This document shows positions 1 through 13,100 of a stretch of 64,000 bases of DNA, piece after piece (position 1 is the first letter of the stretch; the number at the start of each line of letters is the position of its first letter). This DNA comes from Rotaria macrura (Eukaryota > Rotifera > Eurotatoria > Philodinida > Philodinidae), in the NCBI GenBank assembly GCA_900239685.1, contig OENT01000103.1, positions 8,281-72,280 on the forward strand, read 5' to 3'. The position numbers were made by a program, and so were the translations under genes. Below the pieces are notes generated by a model. The model was given only the letters and a program-made list of their open reading frames with translations, did not search any database and was not told where the DNA came from.

Positions 1-230
1 GGTAACTGGTAACGGGAACAGTCACTCCGTTACCGGGTAACTGGTAACTTTTCCGTTACCGTTACTTGGTAACTGGTAACGGGAACAGTCACTCCGTTAC
101 CGGGTAACTGGTAACTTTTCCGTTACCGTTACTTGGTAACTGGTAACGGGAACAGTCACTCCGTTACCGGGTAACTGGTAACTTTTCCGTTACCGTTACC
201 TGGTAACGTAACGGGTCGGTAACGGTAACT
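1..230. repeat. 67-bp tandem repeat rich in GGTAAC/GTTACC
   Basis: Three copies of a 67-bp unit start at 1, 68 and 135 and are essentially identical. A degenerate tail runs to about 230. Each unit carries several GGTAAC and GTTACC words, which are reverse complements, so single strands can fold into many small hairpins. The array may continue beyond the left edge. It probably lies in an intron of the ZER1-like gene, since that gene has a donor-like site just to its right. No ORF is supported here. Confidence 0.95.
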
Positions 231-369
231 TCCCACCCCTAATATTGACCATCATAAGTTAGCACAGTGATGTTGATAAACAAACATATCTAAGTATGCA
301 CATGTTTTTCCTTTCATTATCTTATAATATTTTGTTTCTCATTTTTTTTTGCAATAGAAAAACTTCTAG

Positions 370-3300
370 TCATAACATACGAAGAACAGTAGTTAGATTT
401 GTCATTGCCCAAACAGCCCACATTATACAACCGCTTGGATAGTTTTCATCTAACAGCCTTAAAATAGGTGCCAATGATCGATAGTTTATTGTTCGTTGTC
501 TATGTAAATCCCATGTTTGTACAAAATCATAAATTTCTTGATTAATAACACACTGTTCAACACTTGAACTTATCGTCCACGCTTCAAATCCATCGGAAAG
601 TATATTTGCAAGAATGCCACCACAGTTATATGGGATTTCAATATCGTTTTGTTGCGATCGTTTTAATAAAACTCTGTTAGTTAATTAAAAATAAAACGAA
701 TGAAAACTATTCAAAAGTGAAAACAAACAGTCAAGATTTTTTTCTAACCTAAACTTTTCCATGTTTAGAGGAGTAACAAGATAATGTCGTAGTTCTTTAA
801 CTTCAGCAACGTTTCCTAGTAAACCTAACATGTTTCGTATGAGATCACGTTTATCGGACCATAAGTCTAGACATTCATGAAATGTTTGCAACCCATGATT
901 ATCTTCAATGAATCGTCGACAATTCTCAGGTGTTTCATCGGTAATATTCCATAGTAATGTCCAAGCCACTTCAACTATTTCACAGCTAATTTTTTTCATT
1001 AAGAAACGACGAATAATTCCCACGGCGACCTATTTTATATGGATATACTCTTTTCAAGATAAGTACTAAGAAAAACAAGAGAATTGTTTTCTTACTTCAA
1101 TAGCACCAGCACAACCAATAAATAATTTCTCTTGACCATCAACACTACATGCGACATGATTGAGCACTGATAGGGCATTGTGAAGTAAGATTTGTTCATG
1201 TACAACACAATCATTTAAATACAATTGAATAAATCTTATAAGAACAGTAACCGTAAGTTCAAAAGCACTCATCTAAACGATAGAAAAATTCTCTATGTTT
1301 TGTTCATTTTTGGAATGTAATCAAAATAAAAAATAGTTGTGTGCTACTACTAGGACCGAAAATCTTCATACAGAATATTCTCATATCTATTTTACATACA
1401 TAGACAATAAATCTTCGATGATTATCAATAATTTCACAACAATATATACAAAAAGAGAAGCATACACCGTTGTTCGTTGAATGTGTGACATTAACAATCA
1501 TAGTGTCTATGAATTACAATGCCGAACATCGGTCATAAAGAGTATATTTCCGAAAATTCGAATAGAATGATTGTGCGTTTTAAAAAGAATTATTTTCTTC
1601 AAAGTAGTATCTTGCAAATAACAATATGCGAACAAAACAATGACCGTTAGTTGCATTACTTTTTAAGCTTTTTCGAACAAGTCATTGAACATCATCAATA
1701 GATGATAAAAAACTGAATTCAAGCAATGACATATTCTATTTTAAGGTCCTTGTTGAGACAATGATTCTTAATTTATTAAAAGTTGTGTACACTTTCAAAC
1801 TGAGTATATTTTTCTGAACCACTCGAAGAAAAATATTTATTGAATCTACAAGCTACTATTTATAAGTATTTTGCAAGAAATCAAAAATCGATCGGTCATA
1901 TATCATGGATTCGTATTATGCGATGACTTTTATTGTCAAGTTCGAATTTCTTCAAAATTGTATTATTTCAAAAAATGAATTACAAATATGAAATCACTTC
2001 CTATCATTACTTACAATATGATTTGGCACATGCATTTGCATTCGAGATATAGTCAATAGGCCATTACGAATCATCTAAATGTTGTAGAAACATCGAAATA
2101 CATCAGTTTAGATTAAAAATAAAACCGAGATAGATTCTAGTCTATTTACAGGTGAATGTTGAAGATGAGCATTCATCGCATTAAGTATGGTGATGAGCAA
2201 TCGTTTTAGATACTCCTTGTATTTTTCCATCATAACATCCGACTCATTTTGAAACAAATCAACAACATAATATAAACATGCACTACCCGATGTTTGAAGA
2301 CTGCGATCATACAAATGCTTACTCATACCATCCATTACCAACTAAAATACGGAATTTTATTACTATGAATTGTTTTCATAATTTTACTAAATATATATAT
2401 ATATATATATTTATCTAACCTTTCCGGCATCGAATGGATTTTGTATTGTGAACTGATTGTATAAACGAAATAAATGTGCCATAATATGTGTTAACATACT
2501 TGGTCGTTCTATGTAACAAGAAAGTGATGTTACTATCATTTCTTCCGTATGTTCACCAGTGATCTAAATCAGAGATAAATACTTTTTGAAATAGAAACTT
2601 TTATTAACGACATGTCATATCAACCATTTTAACTATATGTAACAACGATAGATGTTATGGAAACATATGCACTTAAAATGACATTGAAGATCTACATATA
2701 AATTTTATGGACACATTTATCTCGATAGAAATTATCAATAGTAAGCCTTTGTTTTAATTGTAGCCGCCTAAGTCTCTTTCAATGTCGAACTACTCGAAAT
2801 AAATAATTATTAATTTAACAAGTATCAATCAATTTTCCAGACACAACAGTGATTTAAAATGTCCTTATAACTTGAACAAGTTTATTATGAGGAGAAAATG
2901 ATCTAATTAATTCAAGTAATGAATTTCAGCTAATGGAACGATCATAGTCAATAGTTCTGATTGAAATCGAAAAGTATGCAAAACTCTTGTTCATAATATT
3001 TACCAATTTAATTTATCTTTTTTCTTCTCAAAAGACAAGAAAACATCCTATCATTAATTTCAAGATGAGTTTTACTTGGTGCATGTAACAGTAAAAGACA
3101 ACATTGAATCTAATTGATGAATTTTGTATAACACAAGCTGTCAGAAGAAGAATTATGTTCAAGGAATAAGATACTCGTGCTCTATTCTGATACAAATGAC
3201 GGTCGTAATTCGTATGTTCATCGTATTTAGCATAAATTATAATTTCTGTGCGAATGTCTTATCAAGTTGTCTTGTTTTCGTTCTTTAGAATATGCAATTT

Positions 3301-4750
3301 TGATTGTTTACTTGATACTCATCATGGTAGCCGTATCATGGCAATATTACCTAGCCGGTTTTCATCATGTCTTTCGACTTGAATAAATGTTAAATTCACT
3401 GGAATATTGATATTCTAAATTCATATCGATAGTATGAACTTTAAGATCTTTTATACAAAGACATCAGTAAGCATCTCTTTTACATACATATGAAACAGTA
3501 TTTGATATGAATTTGACTAACCTTTTTGGCTGGTATCCACCGTCTCGCTGATCCTCTTTCGTCAACATCGAAAAGTCCTAAAAACTCTAACTCATGTTTT
3601 AGTACAAGTAAACCGGCTATGCTTGATTGTATTGTAAAATTTCTGAAAAGAAAATTAAAAAACATTTCTCATGTAATTTTGAACGAATATATATCATATT
3701 TTCTAATATACTCTTCTTCACTTATTGAAAGTTCCTTTCTTATATATGCCAATTCTTCATTTTGATCGAAGGAGAATGCTCCTGCTAAATTTGTACCACT
3801 TAGATCTAATGAAAGTAATTTTGGTAATGATCTTATTAGTTTTGCTAAGATTATTGTTGGTTTTGTATAATTTTGTGATTCTTGTATACGACGATTGAGT
3901 GATAAATCAAGTACAACTAATGTTTCTAGGGAACAAATAGAATCTATAGATGATTCAATAACATTTGGTGAAATATCATAAAGTATTAATGAATATATTT
4001 GTTTAAAACAATCAATGTATGTTAAATTTTCGATGGCCGAATTTCTTGATAAATCAACATAACGTATTTGTTCACTTGATTGTATCAATGAATGATAGAA
4101 TATTTCTTCGATAGAGTCATTCGGCATTGTATTATGTATACCTTCTAGTGATAAATATTTTAATTTTGGTTTGATTAAAAAAAGTTTTGTATCAATATGA
4201 TGTGTTGGAAAGAATTCGGTTAAATTTATTTTACCATCAGTTTTACTTTCTGTTTGTCCAAGATATAATATTGTTAAACGAGGAAAAGAATTCGTTATTA
4301 TTTGAAGTATTTCATAAGTTATATTGCAATCACGTAAATCAATTACTTCAATTAATTCATGTGTGAGCAGGTATTTTGATATCGAATGATTAGTTATAAA
4401 TGGACATGCACGAAAATAAAGTTCACTTAGTTGTACAAGTACTTCTGATCTAAATAAAACAGGGAAAGAAAAACAAACGAAAGATATAACTACTATTTTT
4501 CTTGTTTTTCACTCGTTTACTTTATTCTTTTTTTATGACCAATATTATTGAATAGAGAAAGAAAGCAATCGGTTAAGTCTGGCGAATTCAGTTGTTTGGT
4601 ATTAATTATTGTCTTAAGTAACAAATTACCTAAACGTAATGATAAACATGATAATTCAGGTACATAAATATTTTGACTGGCAACAATAGGCGATAAGTAA
4701 TTCGATAAATGACGAACACCAATAGTGGTTAGATCTAATGGTTCATTCAT
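370..4750 (-). CDS. ZER1: ZER1/ZYG11-family CUL2 ubiquitin-ligase substrate receptor (3' end probably off-window)
   Basis: Multi-exon gene; family members are CUL2-RING receptors that recognise N-terminal glycine degrons. It starts at ATG 4750. An N-terminal exon (about 4517-4750) is followed by a leucine-rich-repeat exon (about 3669-4449; SLDLSGTNLAG-type repeats). Next comes a short exon at 3523-3643 (LEFLGLFDVDERG), then armadillo-like exons near 2421-2563, 2151-2341, 2012-2074, 1100-1272, 745-1029 and 381-673. Diagnostic blocks are LLWNITDETPENC, RNMLGLLGNVAEVKEL and INYRSLAPILRLL, which match ZER1 slightly better than ZYG11B. The reading frame stops at 370-372, but a gtatgt donor lies at 375-380. 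The C-terminal armadillo segment expected from the family is missing here, so at least one exon probably lies left of position 1. Two introns (about 1273-2011 and 2564-3522) are unusually long. The reductase gene lies 219 bp upstream on the same strand. Exon borders are approximate. Confidence 0.9.
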
Positions 4751-4777
4751 TATTTTTCCTCTCGCTTTTCTTTAAAT

Positions 4778-4790
4778 CTAAAAACGAAGA
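4778..4790 (-). promoter_or_regulatory. Splice or trans-splice acceptor upstream of the ZER1-like start
   Basis: On the minus strand a pyrimidine-rich cttcgtttttag lies 27 nt before the ATG at 4750, in the 219-bp gap behind the reductase stop. It could be the acceptor of a 5'-UTR intron or of spliced-leader trans-splicing. No matching donor was identified in the gap. Confidence 0.4.
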
Positions 4791-4969
4791 AAACTACTTG
4801 ACTTATTGCACATACACCACAAGGCACAAGACTCGATTATATACGATTATCAATCACAAAAAAGGATCCGTTTAAAATTAAAAATAAAACACTATCACCA
4901 TAAAATTAAAAATGGAATATTTGTTCATATTGCGACTAGGTTTCAAATGCATTTAACAGTGGTTCTGTA

Positions 4970-6164
4970 TCAATGATAACTTAATTCAGTATTGCCATCT
5001 TTTGTTGTTAATTTAACAACTGATCCATTAGCTGGACGCGATGATGGATCATCGATCCATTTGAAAAATAATCTTAAAATAAAAACGAATGTTCTTGTTT
5101 ATTTTCAAAGAACTATTTATGACATACTCAGCAATATATTCAAGTGGTGTCCATGCACTTTTATCTTCTTTAGGCATCCATTTACGATTCATGGGTGTAT
5201 CCAATATGACTCTAAATGATGAAAGAAAACTAGATTTTTTCGTCATAGATAAAATTACATTGCAAAAAATTATCGAAATTTGACTTTACAATCTTCCCTT
5301 CCTGTTTATATCTGACTCATGTCTGATTCGTCATCAACAGCAAAAGATATTTAAAACTACACCTACGGTGCAATAGTAAGAACTGATGAATTTTTCGGCA
5401 TGCCACTATTGGGTGCTGCTAAACTTTTGCCAATATGTATTGTAGCTGCTTTAGCTGCACCATAACCAATCATACCTAGGTGAATAAATAGTTTGCGTAA
5501 GAAAATTTATTTCATAATCTATGTATTTTTTTTCTCTTTTTCATTATCCATCTAACCTGGTGTTGCATCGAGAGCAGCTGCAGCACCAGCTAAAGTTAAT
5601 AAACCATTTTCTTTTAGGAATTTACTAGCTAATGATGCCGTTATTAATGTTGAATGCACGCTTTGTTTTAATACCAAATCAGAGTTCTTTATGAAATCTT
5701 TGAATTTATTGGTGTTAAATTCGAATAGTAAAAGAATTTTTCTATAATTATACTTTTATCATGAGCATTTCCTCCAGCCCAACCACCAGCAACATTTACA
5801 ATAGCTTCGACTGATTCGCCATTCAAAGATGATTGGATTTCTATATGAATCATTAGAAGCTATGTAATTCAATCGTGTCGATGTTTACTTTCAGTAATTG
5901 ATTCAGCTTGTTTTTCAAGATTTTCACCATCGTCAAGAGTAATACTAATATCAGCTTGTTCATTTTGTTTCAAATCGATTGATGTCACTTTCTAATATGA
6001 CAAAGAAAAATATTTAATAAATTAAAAGTAATTTCAGATTGTAGACTTACAAAATCTTTACTTTTAAAATAACGAACCAAACAATCACCTAGAGCTCCAC
6101 GTCCTAAAATTATAAAAATGTTGAAGCTATCAAATACGAAATATTTTTGAACAAAATTTTCCAT
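4970..6164 (-). CDS. QDPR: Dihydropteridine reductase
   Basis: Short-chain dehydrogenase that regenerates tetrahydrobiopterin from quinonoid dihydrobiopterin with NADH, serving aromatic amino-acid hydroxylases in the cytosol. At least six short exons are readable on the minus strand. They include [15 protein letters not shown] (dinucleotide-binding glycine motif, about 6060-6105), [11 protein letters not shown] (catalytic YxxxK, about 5374-5477), [11 protein letters not shown] and [13 protein letters not shown] (5130-5246). The C-terminus, [10 protein letters not shown] and onward, ends at stop 4970-4972. These match the animal QDPR family in order. The 5' end is uncertain. The frame upstream of GRGALG stays open to an ATG at 6164, but an acceptor-like ttttag sits right before GRGALG, so a separate tiny first exon is also possible and was not found. 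It may be cotranscribed with the ZER1-like gene. Confidence 0.85.
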
Positions 6165-7682
6165 GAACTTTGACTTTTGAACAAATTTTCAATCAATCAA
6201 TTCTACACCGCTTTCTTTTTTCTCAGTTAACACGAGCATGCTGTGGATCATACAGTTCGCATGTATCTATTGTCTTTAGAATGCCCAGGTTAAGGATATG
6301 AGCAGTTCATAATAACTTAAATGAAAATAACATGTGACGGCGAGCAGAATCTATTTATCCTTATTAATGTCATGAATGTGCAAATAAAAAACTGTTGGAG
6401 TCTTTCAGTTTTTCACAGGAATCGGTGGTTTGTTCAATTTATCCGCCGTAGCGACTCATTTTTTTATTGTTTTTTCATCAAGTTCCGTGTAACTTTTTTA
6501 ATTATACATTGTCGATCCTGACTACGAATATCAGACCGGAAGCTAGAAATCCAGTTTCTCCTAATGAAAACACGAATGCCTCCCAACGAGAATGTATTAC
6601 TGCGGTCAAAAGCCGCAAGCTTTTTCTTTCTTTTGCAATTTTTACTGGAAAAAAATGTGTAAAAAAAAGAAATGAAAAAAAAATGAATCGTATTTCTGAT
6701 AATAACAGCAATCATTCCCAACAGTAAGAAAGTACTACGCTTAATAATCAAATTGATGCTATCTACTACTTAGTCTGATAAAAAGGAGTCCTAGAAGAAA
6801 AAGTTAGTTCTCATGCAAAACATTTTTAAATTCCTGGTTGTTGTTCTGACATTAACAATTAAGAACCAACAGATTCGATTACCTGCGAATCACTCATCTG
6901 CTTAAGACAGTGAATATGAATTTAGGAGGCTTTTTGTTTTCAGTAGTCATACAATAATTGAACTTAAGCTTGTAAAACATGTATAACTATCGTCAAATAT
7001 TGTTATGGATAACTTTCATAAATTTTATCGCTCGATGATAACTTCTTTCCAACAATCATACAATTATTAGAGAGGTCGACCAACAAGCATATCAATATAA
7101 CTATTTTAATGATGATCTTACGATTCTGTCACTAAAACAATAAACTAGGCTCAATACTACTTGTCTGCAAAAAAATCGAGTACGAGTCACATACATCAAA
7201 GGGGGTAACAAAGATTTTAATCGGCAATAGCTTTCACATTGAACATTCATTGTAAAGATGGGTATTTTCAATATATGTATATATAATGTATTGATTAAGA
7301 TGACAGAAGTGAGTTCGTAATTTTCGATGAAATCCAAAAAGAAATACATGAGACAGATCTTCTCGCATTTAACACTTCTAGTTGCCGTAGTACGAGAATA
7401 TAGCGAGAATTCATTCTTTACTTGAATAAAATAGTACACCTTTTTTTACTAACATAATCTTTCGTTACAAACCTCCGTAAACAATAATTTGTTTTGACAT
7501 TGTTTTATTCTATTCGTTATTTATCTGAAAAAAATTCAAAAGCAAACTGAATAAATACAGAAGAGTGCCCTTCTCCTTTTCTGAAGAAATTGTTATATCA
7601 CAAGTAATTCGGATACGAAATGATACTTAAGACGGAAAAATAAAAAAGATCTCGATTAAAAAGTAAGTCTCTATGTTCGCTC
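6165..7682. other. Intergenic region, no supported gene
   Basis: About 1.5 kb between the reductase and CYLD genes. Only short overlapping ORFs on both strands are present (for example around 6464-6751), with poly-A/poly-T-driven lysine and phenylalanine runs. I recognise no conserved domain, RNA gene or transposon end. Confidence 0.6.
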
Positions 7683-9600
7683 TTATTGATAATTAACATT
7701 CGCATTTTCATAGAAGAAAAAAGCACCATCACGAAACAAACGTAATTGTCGCAGAGCATTTACGTCGAATTTTTGCGAAGATGGTCTCGCTTCGTTTCGA
7801 AGTCGATCTAAATCTTCGAAAAAGAATTGCCTCTTTGCTGGATCATCAAGCCATTGTTCAAAGTCGGGTACACGATCTACACGAGGTACATTCTTTTCAT
7901 TGTACAATCGATCACTCATACTATCGAAAAACAGCCATTCACGTTCTTCATTTGGTTTTCGACATTTCACAAAAGCCACATAGTGACAAGTTTCAATACA
8001 TAAAACCGCAAATAAATTAAGTTTATGTTTGTTCATTTGAATTTTCCTTGTATTGTGTTTGGAAACTTCGTGTGATAGTGTCTTATGCAATTCACCCAAG
8101 CAAGTAGAACAAAAGCATACAACCCTCGCATCAGTCGTTGATGCATTCAACGATGGTAGTACGTCAGCAGAGCATTTATCACACCAAAAGAACTCAGCCG
8201 GTTGATCAGAACCATGGTTTAATTTTTTACATTTGAGACATGAAAGTTGTAAAATATTATTATCAAGAATAATTTGACGATCAGGTACGATATATCGGTA
8301 CGAACGCTTTGAACGTTCATGACGTGGAGCGACCAAAATAAGATACGGTGGAATTGTTGCAAGTTTAGCTGGAATTTCAGAGAGTGAATTACGAAATATA
8401 CTAGCAATGTTTGTCGAAAGCAGATTGGCTGGATTGGCATCAAACATTTCCCCTATAGAATCGTTAAAACATGAATAACGATTCGTTTGGATAAACTTCA
8501 ACAATACTCACAAATAATGTTTGTTGTTACATTGGATGCATCTTTATTCAACAATTCATCAGGTCGAATAGTCTTTAATGGTGCATATTGGAAAAGTTTC
8601 TCGAGTGCTCTTAAGAATTCACTTGGATCTTTTTCCATCTCTTTAAATGATGGATCGCCAGTGGCTGAACTCAACTGAGCTCGTAAATGATAGAGGGCAT
8701 CACCTATTTCATCATATTCTCTTCAACAGAGCAATGAATTTGAAGAGGAAACTTACTTTCGACGAAACCATCTTGACTTCGAAGCACATGAACAATATTT
8801 TCTCTGAGAAGAGTTTGTAATTTTCTCGTAGCTTCATTATCCGTTTGCATATGAAGTAATGCATCGAATGCGTGGCAGTAGGCGAACATACAAAAAATCG
8901 TCGAATCCATATAGCATGAATTGGAATCGCCTTCGATTCCTTTGTTGTCACCAAGTACTGGATGATCAAGAGGCGGTAGATAGTCTCGAATAGCTTGTAA
9001 GTTCTCAAGCCTATTTCGACCTGCTAAACGTTTTTTTTGGAGTTTTTGTTGCTCGATTGCTTCAATGACCGCATCGACTGGAGCATAAAAACCACGTGCT
9101 TTCGATAGAGACACATGCTGTTTTCCACATTGTGGACATTGACTACTGTAGCCCGATATCGATCTTTCACATTCAAGGGCAAAGAGATATTTTCCTTTGC
9201 ATTCGACGAAGCCTTTAATAGTGGACATATCTTTACCAAGTCGCACTTGTGTATTCAACATCTCATCGGTGTTGAAATCACCACGAGATATATTGGTACT
9301 TTGAGGAGTGGTGGGATTATCTTTAGAAACATGTTATCATATGCAATTATTAAATAATGATAGTATGTAAAACTTACTAGGATTTTGATCGTGGCGGTTT
9401 TGATATTCCTGTCTTGGCGTCAGAACAGCACTCTGAGGATTCTGTGTATGGTAAAAATCTGGTAAAGCTAGATAGAAAAAATACTGCAAGAATCTTTTGG
9501 TCTGTTGTGTTTAGATTGTTTTACCAGGATTGGACGCATTTGGATTTGCATTCGATGAGTAGCCGTCGGAAGATATTGGTTCTCCGTTTCGACCTTTCAT
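7683..9600 (-). CDS. CYLD: CYLD-type ubiquitin C-terminal hydrolase, compact form
   Basis: Deubiquitinase that in animals trims K63- and M1-linked chains on NF-kappaB and JNK signalling proteins. Five exons are readable from ATG 9600: 9525-9600, 9378-9467, 8757-9320, about 8508-8700 and 7683-about 8452. The product is about 560 aa. The Cys box is GDSNSCYMDSTIFCMFAY (catalytic Cys). It is followed by EKDPSEFLRAL, then a zinc-binding B-box insertion (CLKCKKL, FWCDKC, CFCSTC, then a His pair), then the His box LFAVLCIETCHYVAFVK and LFFDSMSDR. All are CYLD hallmarks. The human protein is about 950 aa with three CAP-Gly domains in its N-terminal half. Here only about 170 residues precede the catalytic core, with a CxxC pair (CPQC) and no recognisable CAP-Gly. 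An acceptor-like ctcttttag lies just upstream of the start. The next gene upstream, TBL3, ends 510 bp away on the same strand. Confidence 0.92.
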
Positions 9601-10110
9601 TCTTGGATCGCTGATTCAGGAAGAAAATCTAAAAGAGTTACGAAGTCTAATTGATTTGATCATAAAACTCATCATAAACATTTCGAATTTCTTTCGCTGA
9701 ATGCAAAACTCAGAAAACAAGACGTAAACAAATATGTTTATTTTCAGTTCGTCAATACGCATGTTGGTATAGATGTCATTAGATCTTTTTTCTTATATAA
9801 GTCAAATGCTATAAACATTCGCATACAGAGTAGCTCCATCATATGAATCTGCGAAGTCTTTTTTTTCATTGGAGATTCAAGGCATTCAATCATGTTCAAC
9901 AATCTTGTCCTTCTTCTAAACTTGTAACAGAAACAAACTTTCTTTATTTATTTTTTTCGTAAATGATAACAATCAAAATTTTCAAAACAACGTTGCATAG
10001 CAATCATGAAAGACAAAACAAAGTATTCATTATGTTGTTGGAAGTTCAGCTGCAGATGATGTACTGCAAAGTAGAAAAAAAGTCAGAGAATAACGTAAAA
10101 GAATTGAAAT
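9601..10110. other. Spacer between TBL3 and CYLD genes
   Basis: About 510 bp, AT-rich. It holds the acceptor-like ctcttttag (about 9630-9640, minus strand) for the CYLD leader. The plus-strand ORF at 9963-10151 overlaps the TBL3 3' end and has no family resemblance. Confidence 0.5.
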
Positions 10111-13100
10111 TTACTTTGACTGATCAAGATATTTCATCGAATGCCAACTAAAATCAAGAAAAAGTACTTGTTGTGAAAGTCGTTCGATGCGTGACATATG
10201 TCGTTCTAAAATAGATGTAAAAAACGCGTGAACTAAGAAAGACAAGAAAATGATTTAACCAGTATAAGGTAATAAATTTTCAACACATTTTTGTCCATTT
10301 GGAAGTTTCAAAATTTTATCCGGTGATATAATACTCAATAAAAGTTTTATGATTATTTGAGCTTCAGTTGAATGTCTTGTATTTGTATTCCAATCAATGA
10401 CATATGATAACAATAGATCTATAAGCAATACAAGTGTAGATTTATGTATCGAAGTGATCGATTACACGACATACTTAAATGATCATCGGAAAATTGTAAT
10501 AGAGTAGTTTTTAAATGATCTGTTCCATCAATTTCGTTAAGAATTTCTAAAAATTTAAAAGAATTCATTTTTTGAAATATGAAAAATTCTCGAATTCACC
10601 TTTGATTATTGTCAATGTTCGATGTGGTTGATTAAGATTAAGAGCTACTTTCAAAGCTTCATGATATTTTTTATTCACTAATAAATTTGATACTTCTTGC
10701 TCCCTAAAAATACACAATAGATGGATTGTTCACCGAATAGAAGTACTATTAGAGTTCAACTATAAAAGAAAACCGTTGCTTCTGCTTTTCTAATATTTTC
10801 TAAATCACTTTAACATTGCATCTACGCTTGTCTTATTACGTTAGTAGGACATGATTTTTGATAGTTTATCGGTTTGTTTCAGTATCTTTTTCAATGTGCT
10901 AGACAAGAAGTATCGATTGTGATGATGTCCTATGATTTCACTCAATGTTAATCATTCAACACACGGAAAAAACTGAACAGCGTGTGTGCTTTTAAATGAA
11001 TCTTCGCATGTAATAGATGTCGATAATTGAAGGGCAATTGAAAGTTGGTTACACGTGTTTTTGATTATTAGGAAGAATTGGAAAGTACCTTAGTTTTTGT
11101 CGTTCATAATCTAGTAGATTAAATAAACCATAAGGATTTCAGCTCTTTATCTATAAGATTATACATATCCAATAATATTCTTTCTCTTTCCTTTCATAGA
11201 TGTTCGAAATTTCTATATCAATCTCCTCTTCTGTTGTCTTTTATATTTGTCGATGACACTTGTTGTCACTCTCTCTCTCTCGCTATATATAGCGTTACGC
11301 TGTTGCTTAGAAAGAGGGATACATAGAAAGATTAGAGGTAGATATAGTTCTACAAAATAAATGACAAGTGAGATAGAGATTTCAGAGTTCTCTTTTTCAA
11401 GTGTATGACGATAAAAGTTGCTTCGTCTTAGCAGAATGTTTAGCATAAAAATCTTCTTGCCTATATAAATGTCGGTCAACAGCACTACGACTATCTGTGT
11501 TTTGAGAGTTACTCTGGAAATTTCTTATCTGATGTGAATCAACCAGAATGTATTTCAGTAGCTACTCATCTATGAAAAGATGTTGAGTAAGATTTTAGCA
11601 TCTATCGAGCGTTGTGTCATCGTCAAAGCACTCCATCTTTTGAAAAAATGAATCCCTACAGGTTTCTTGAATATTTATTTGTCATAACTTACTTGACCAT
11701 AGCTTTCCTTTATATGTAGTACTTCATTTGTTTGATTGTCAAAACGTTTTGATAAATGACACTCGTATAAATCTACTATATAACATCAGACTCAACAACG
11801 TGCAATATCCATAAGTATCAAATCAGTTAGTGTTCTTTTCTTCAAATGGTTGAATCTCATCAAGACTAATAACCTACATCTCTCATGTCTATATTCACAT
11901 GTATTTACTTACATAAGTAAAATTTCTTCGACATTATCACGTTTTGCTTGTCGCTCTTCTTCTGTTGAATCCTACAAGAAAATACAACTTTAATCAAAAG
12001 ACAAGCAAAGTCATCATGAACATTGTGTAGTTATAACTGAAGAATTATCTCCTTCATGGTTTTGAAATCGGAATTAGCCGTGACATTGATTTTAAACGAA
12101 CAACTTACACGCCATATGATAACCGATGAATCACTAGCACAAGTAACAAGTAAATTTTCATCCGTTGAAACTGACATTCCCCATATTTTGCCTTCGTGAG
12201 CATCGATACTTTTTACACAAGTACTTGCTTTCAGATCCCATAATTTTAATAAACCATCAGAACCACTTAACATGTTACAAAATATAGTACTACGAAAAAT
12301 AAAACACATAAGATTCATCTACCTGCTCATCAATTGAGTACCCATTGATAAATAAACGATTCGAAGAACTGATGCATCATGACCTTCAATCGTCTAAAAT
12401 ATAACGAAAAATTTTTTAAAATAGATAGATCTTGATGATTGTTTACAAAATATTGGGTAGCAAATAATAAGTACACTTAGGATCAACAATTTTCCCGTTC
12501 AAATCAAAAAGTCTCAACAACCGAAATATGATGTATAAAAAAAATAACTTTAGCATGATCTGCGATACTATTTTAAAATTACGAAAATTCGATTTCAAGA
12601 AAAATCCATACCGAAATCTCATTACTTATTATTTTGTATTGAAAGTTTTCGACGATAGTCTATTCAATAAGTCTTTTTTCTACGCTGAACTAATACATTC
12701 TTTAAATAAAAACGAGATTTCTGTTATGAAATACATCGTTCGACGATGATCTGGTGTTAAATTGAATTTTTTTATAAATATGATTGAAGATTTGAAGGTT
12801 ATTCCTTTAGACATCAAAGTTACGCTCTCACATCGTCACGAAAGAAACTAATCCTCAATAGGAATCTTACTTGTAAACAATTATAATCTTTCGTTGACCA
12901 TATTTTAATTAATCCATCAGCGGATGCTGTTGCGAGTTCCTAGAAAAAAAGACGAATTCTTTAGGATTATGTTGCTAAATAAATTATGAAACTGATTACT
13001 GGATTAACAGGTGAGTATTGTACACACCAAATGCCTCGTCTATGTCCGGACAAAACAGCTAATAATTTTTGATTTCTTATATCCCAAATCTATGTGATTC

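Noticed and set aside
6464..6751. Overlapping ORFs on both strands upstream of the reductase.
   Set aside because: Low-complexity Lys/Phe content from A/T runs, no conserved motif and no splice-compatible neighbours.
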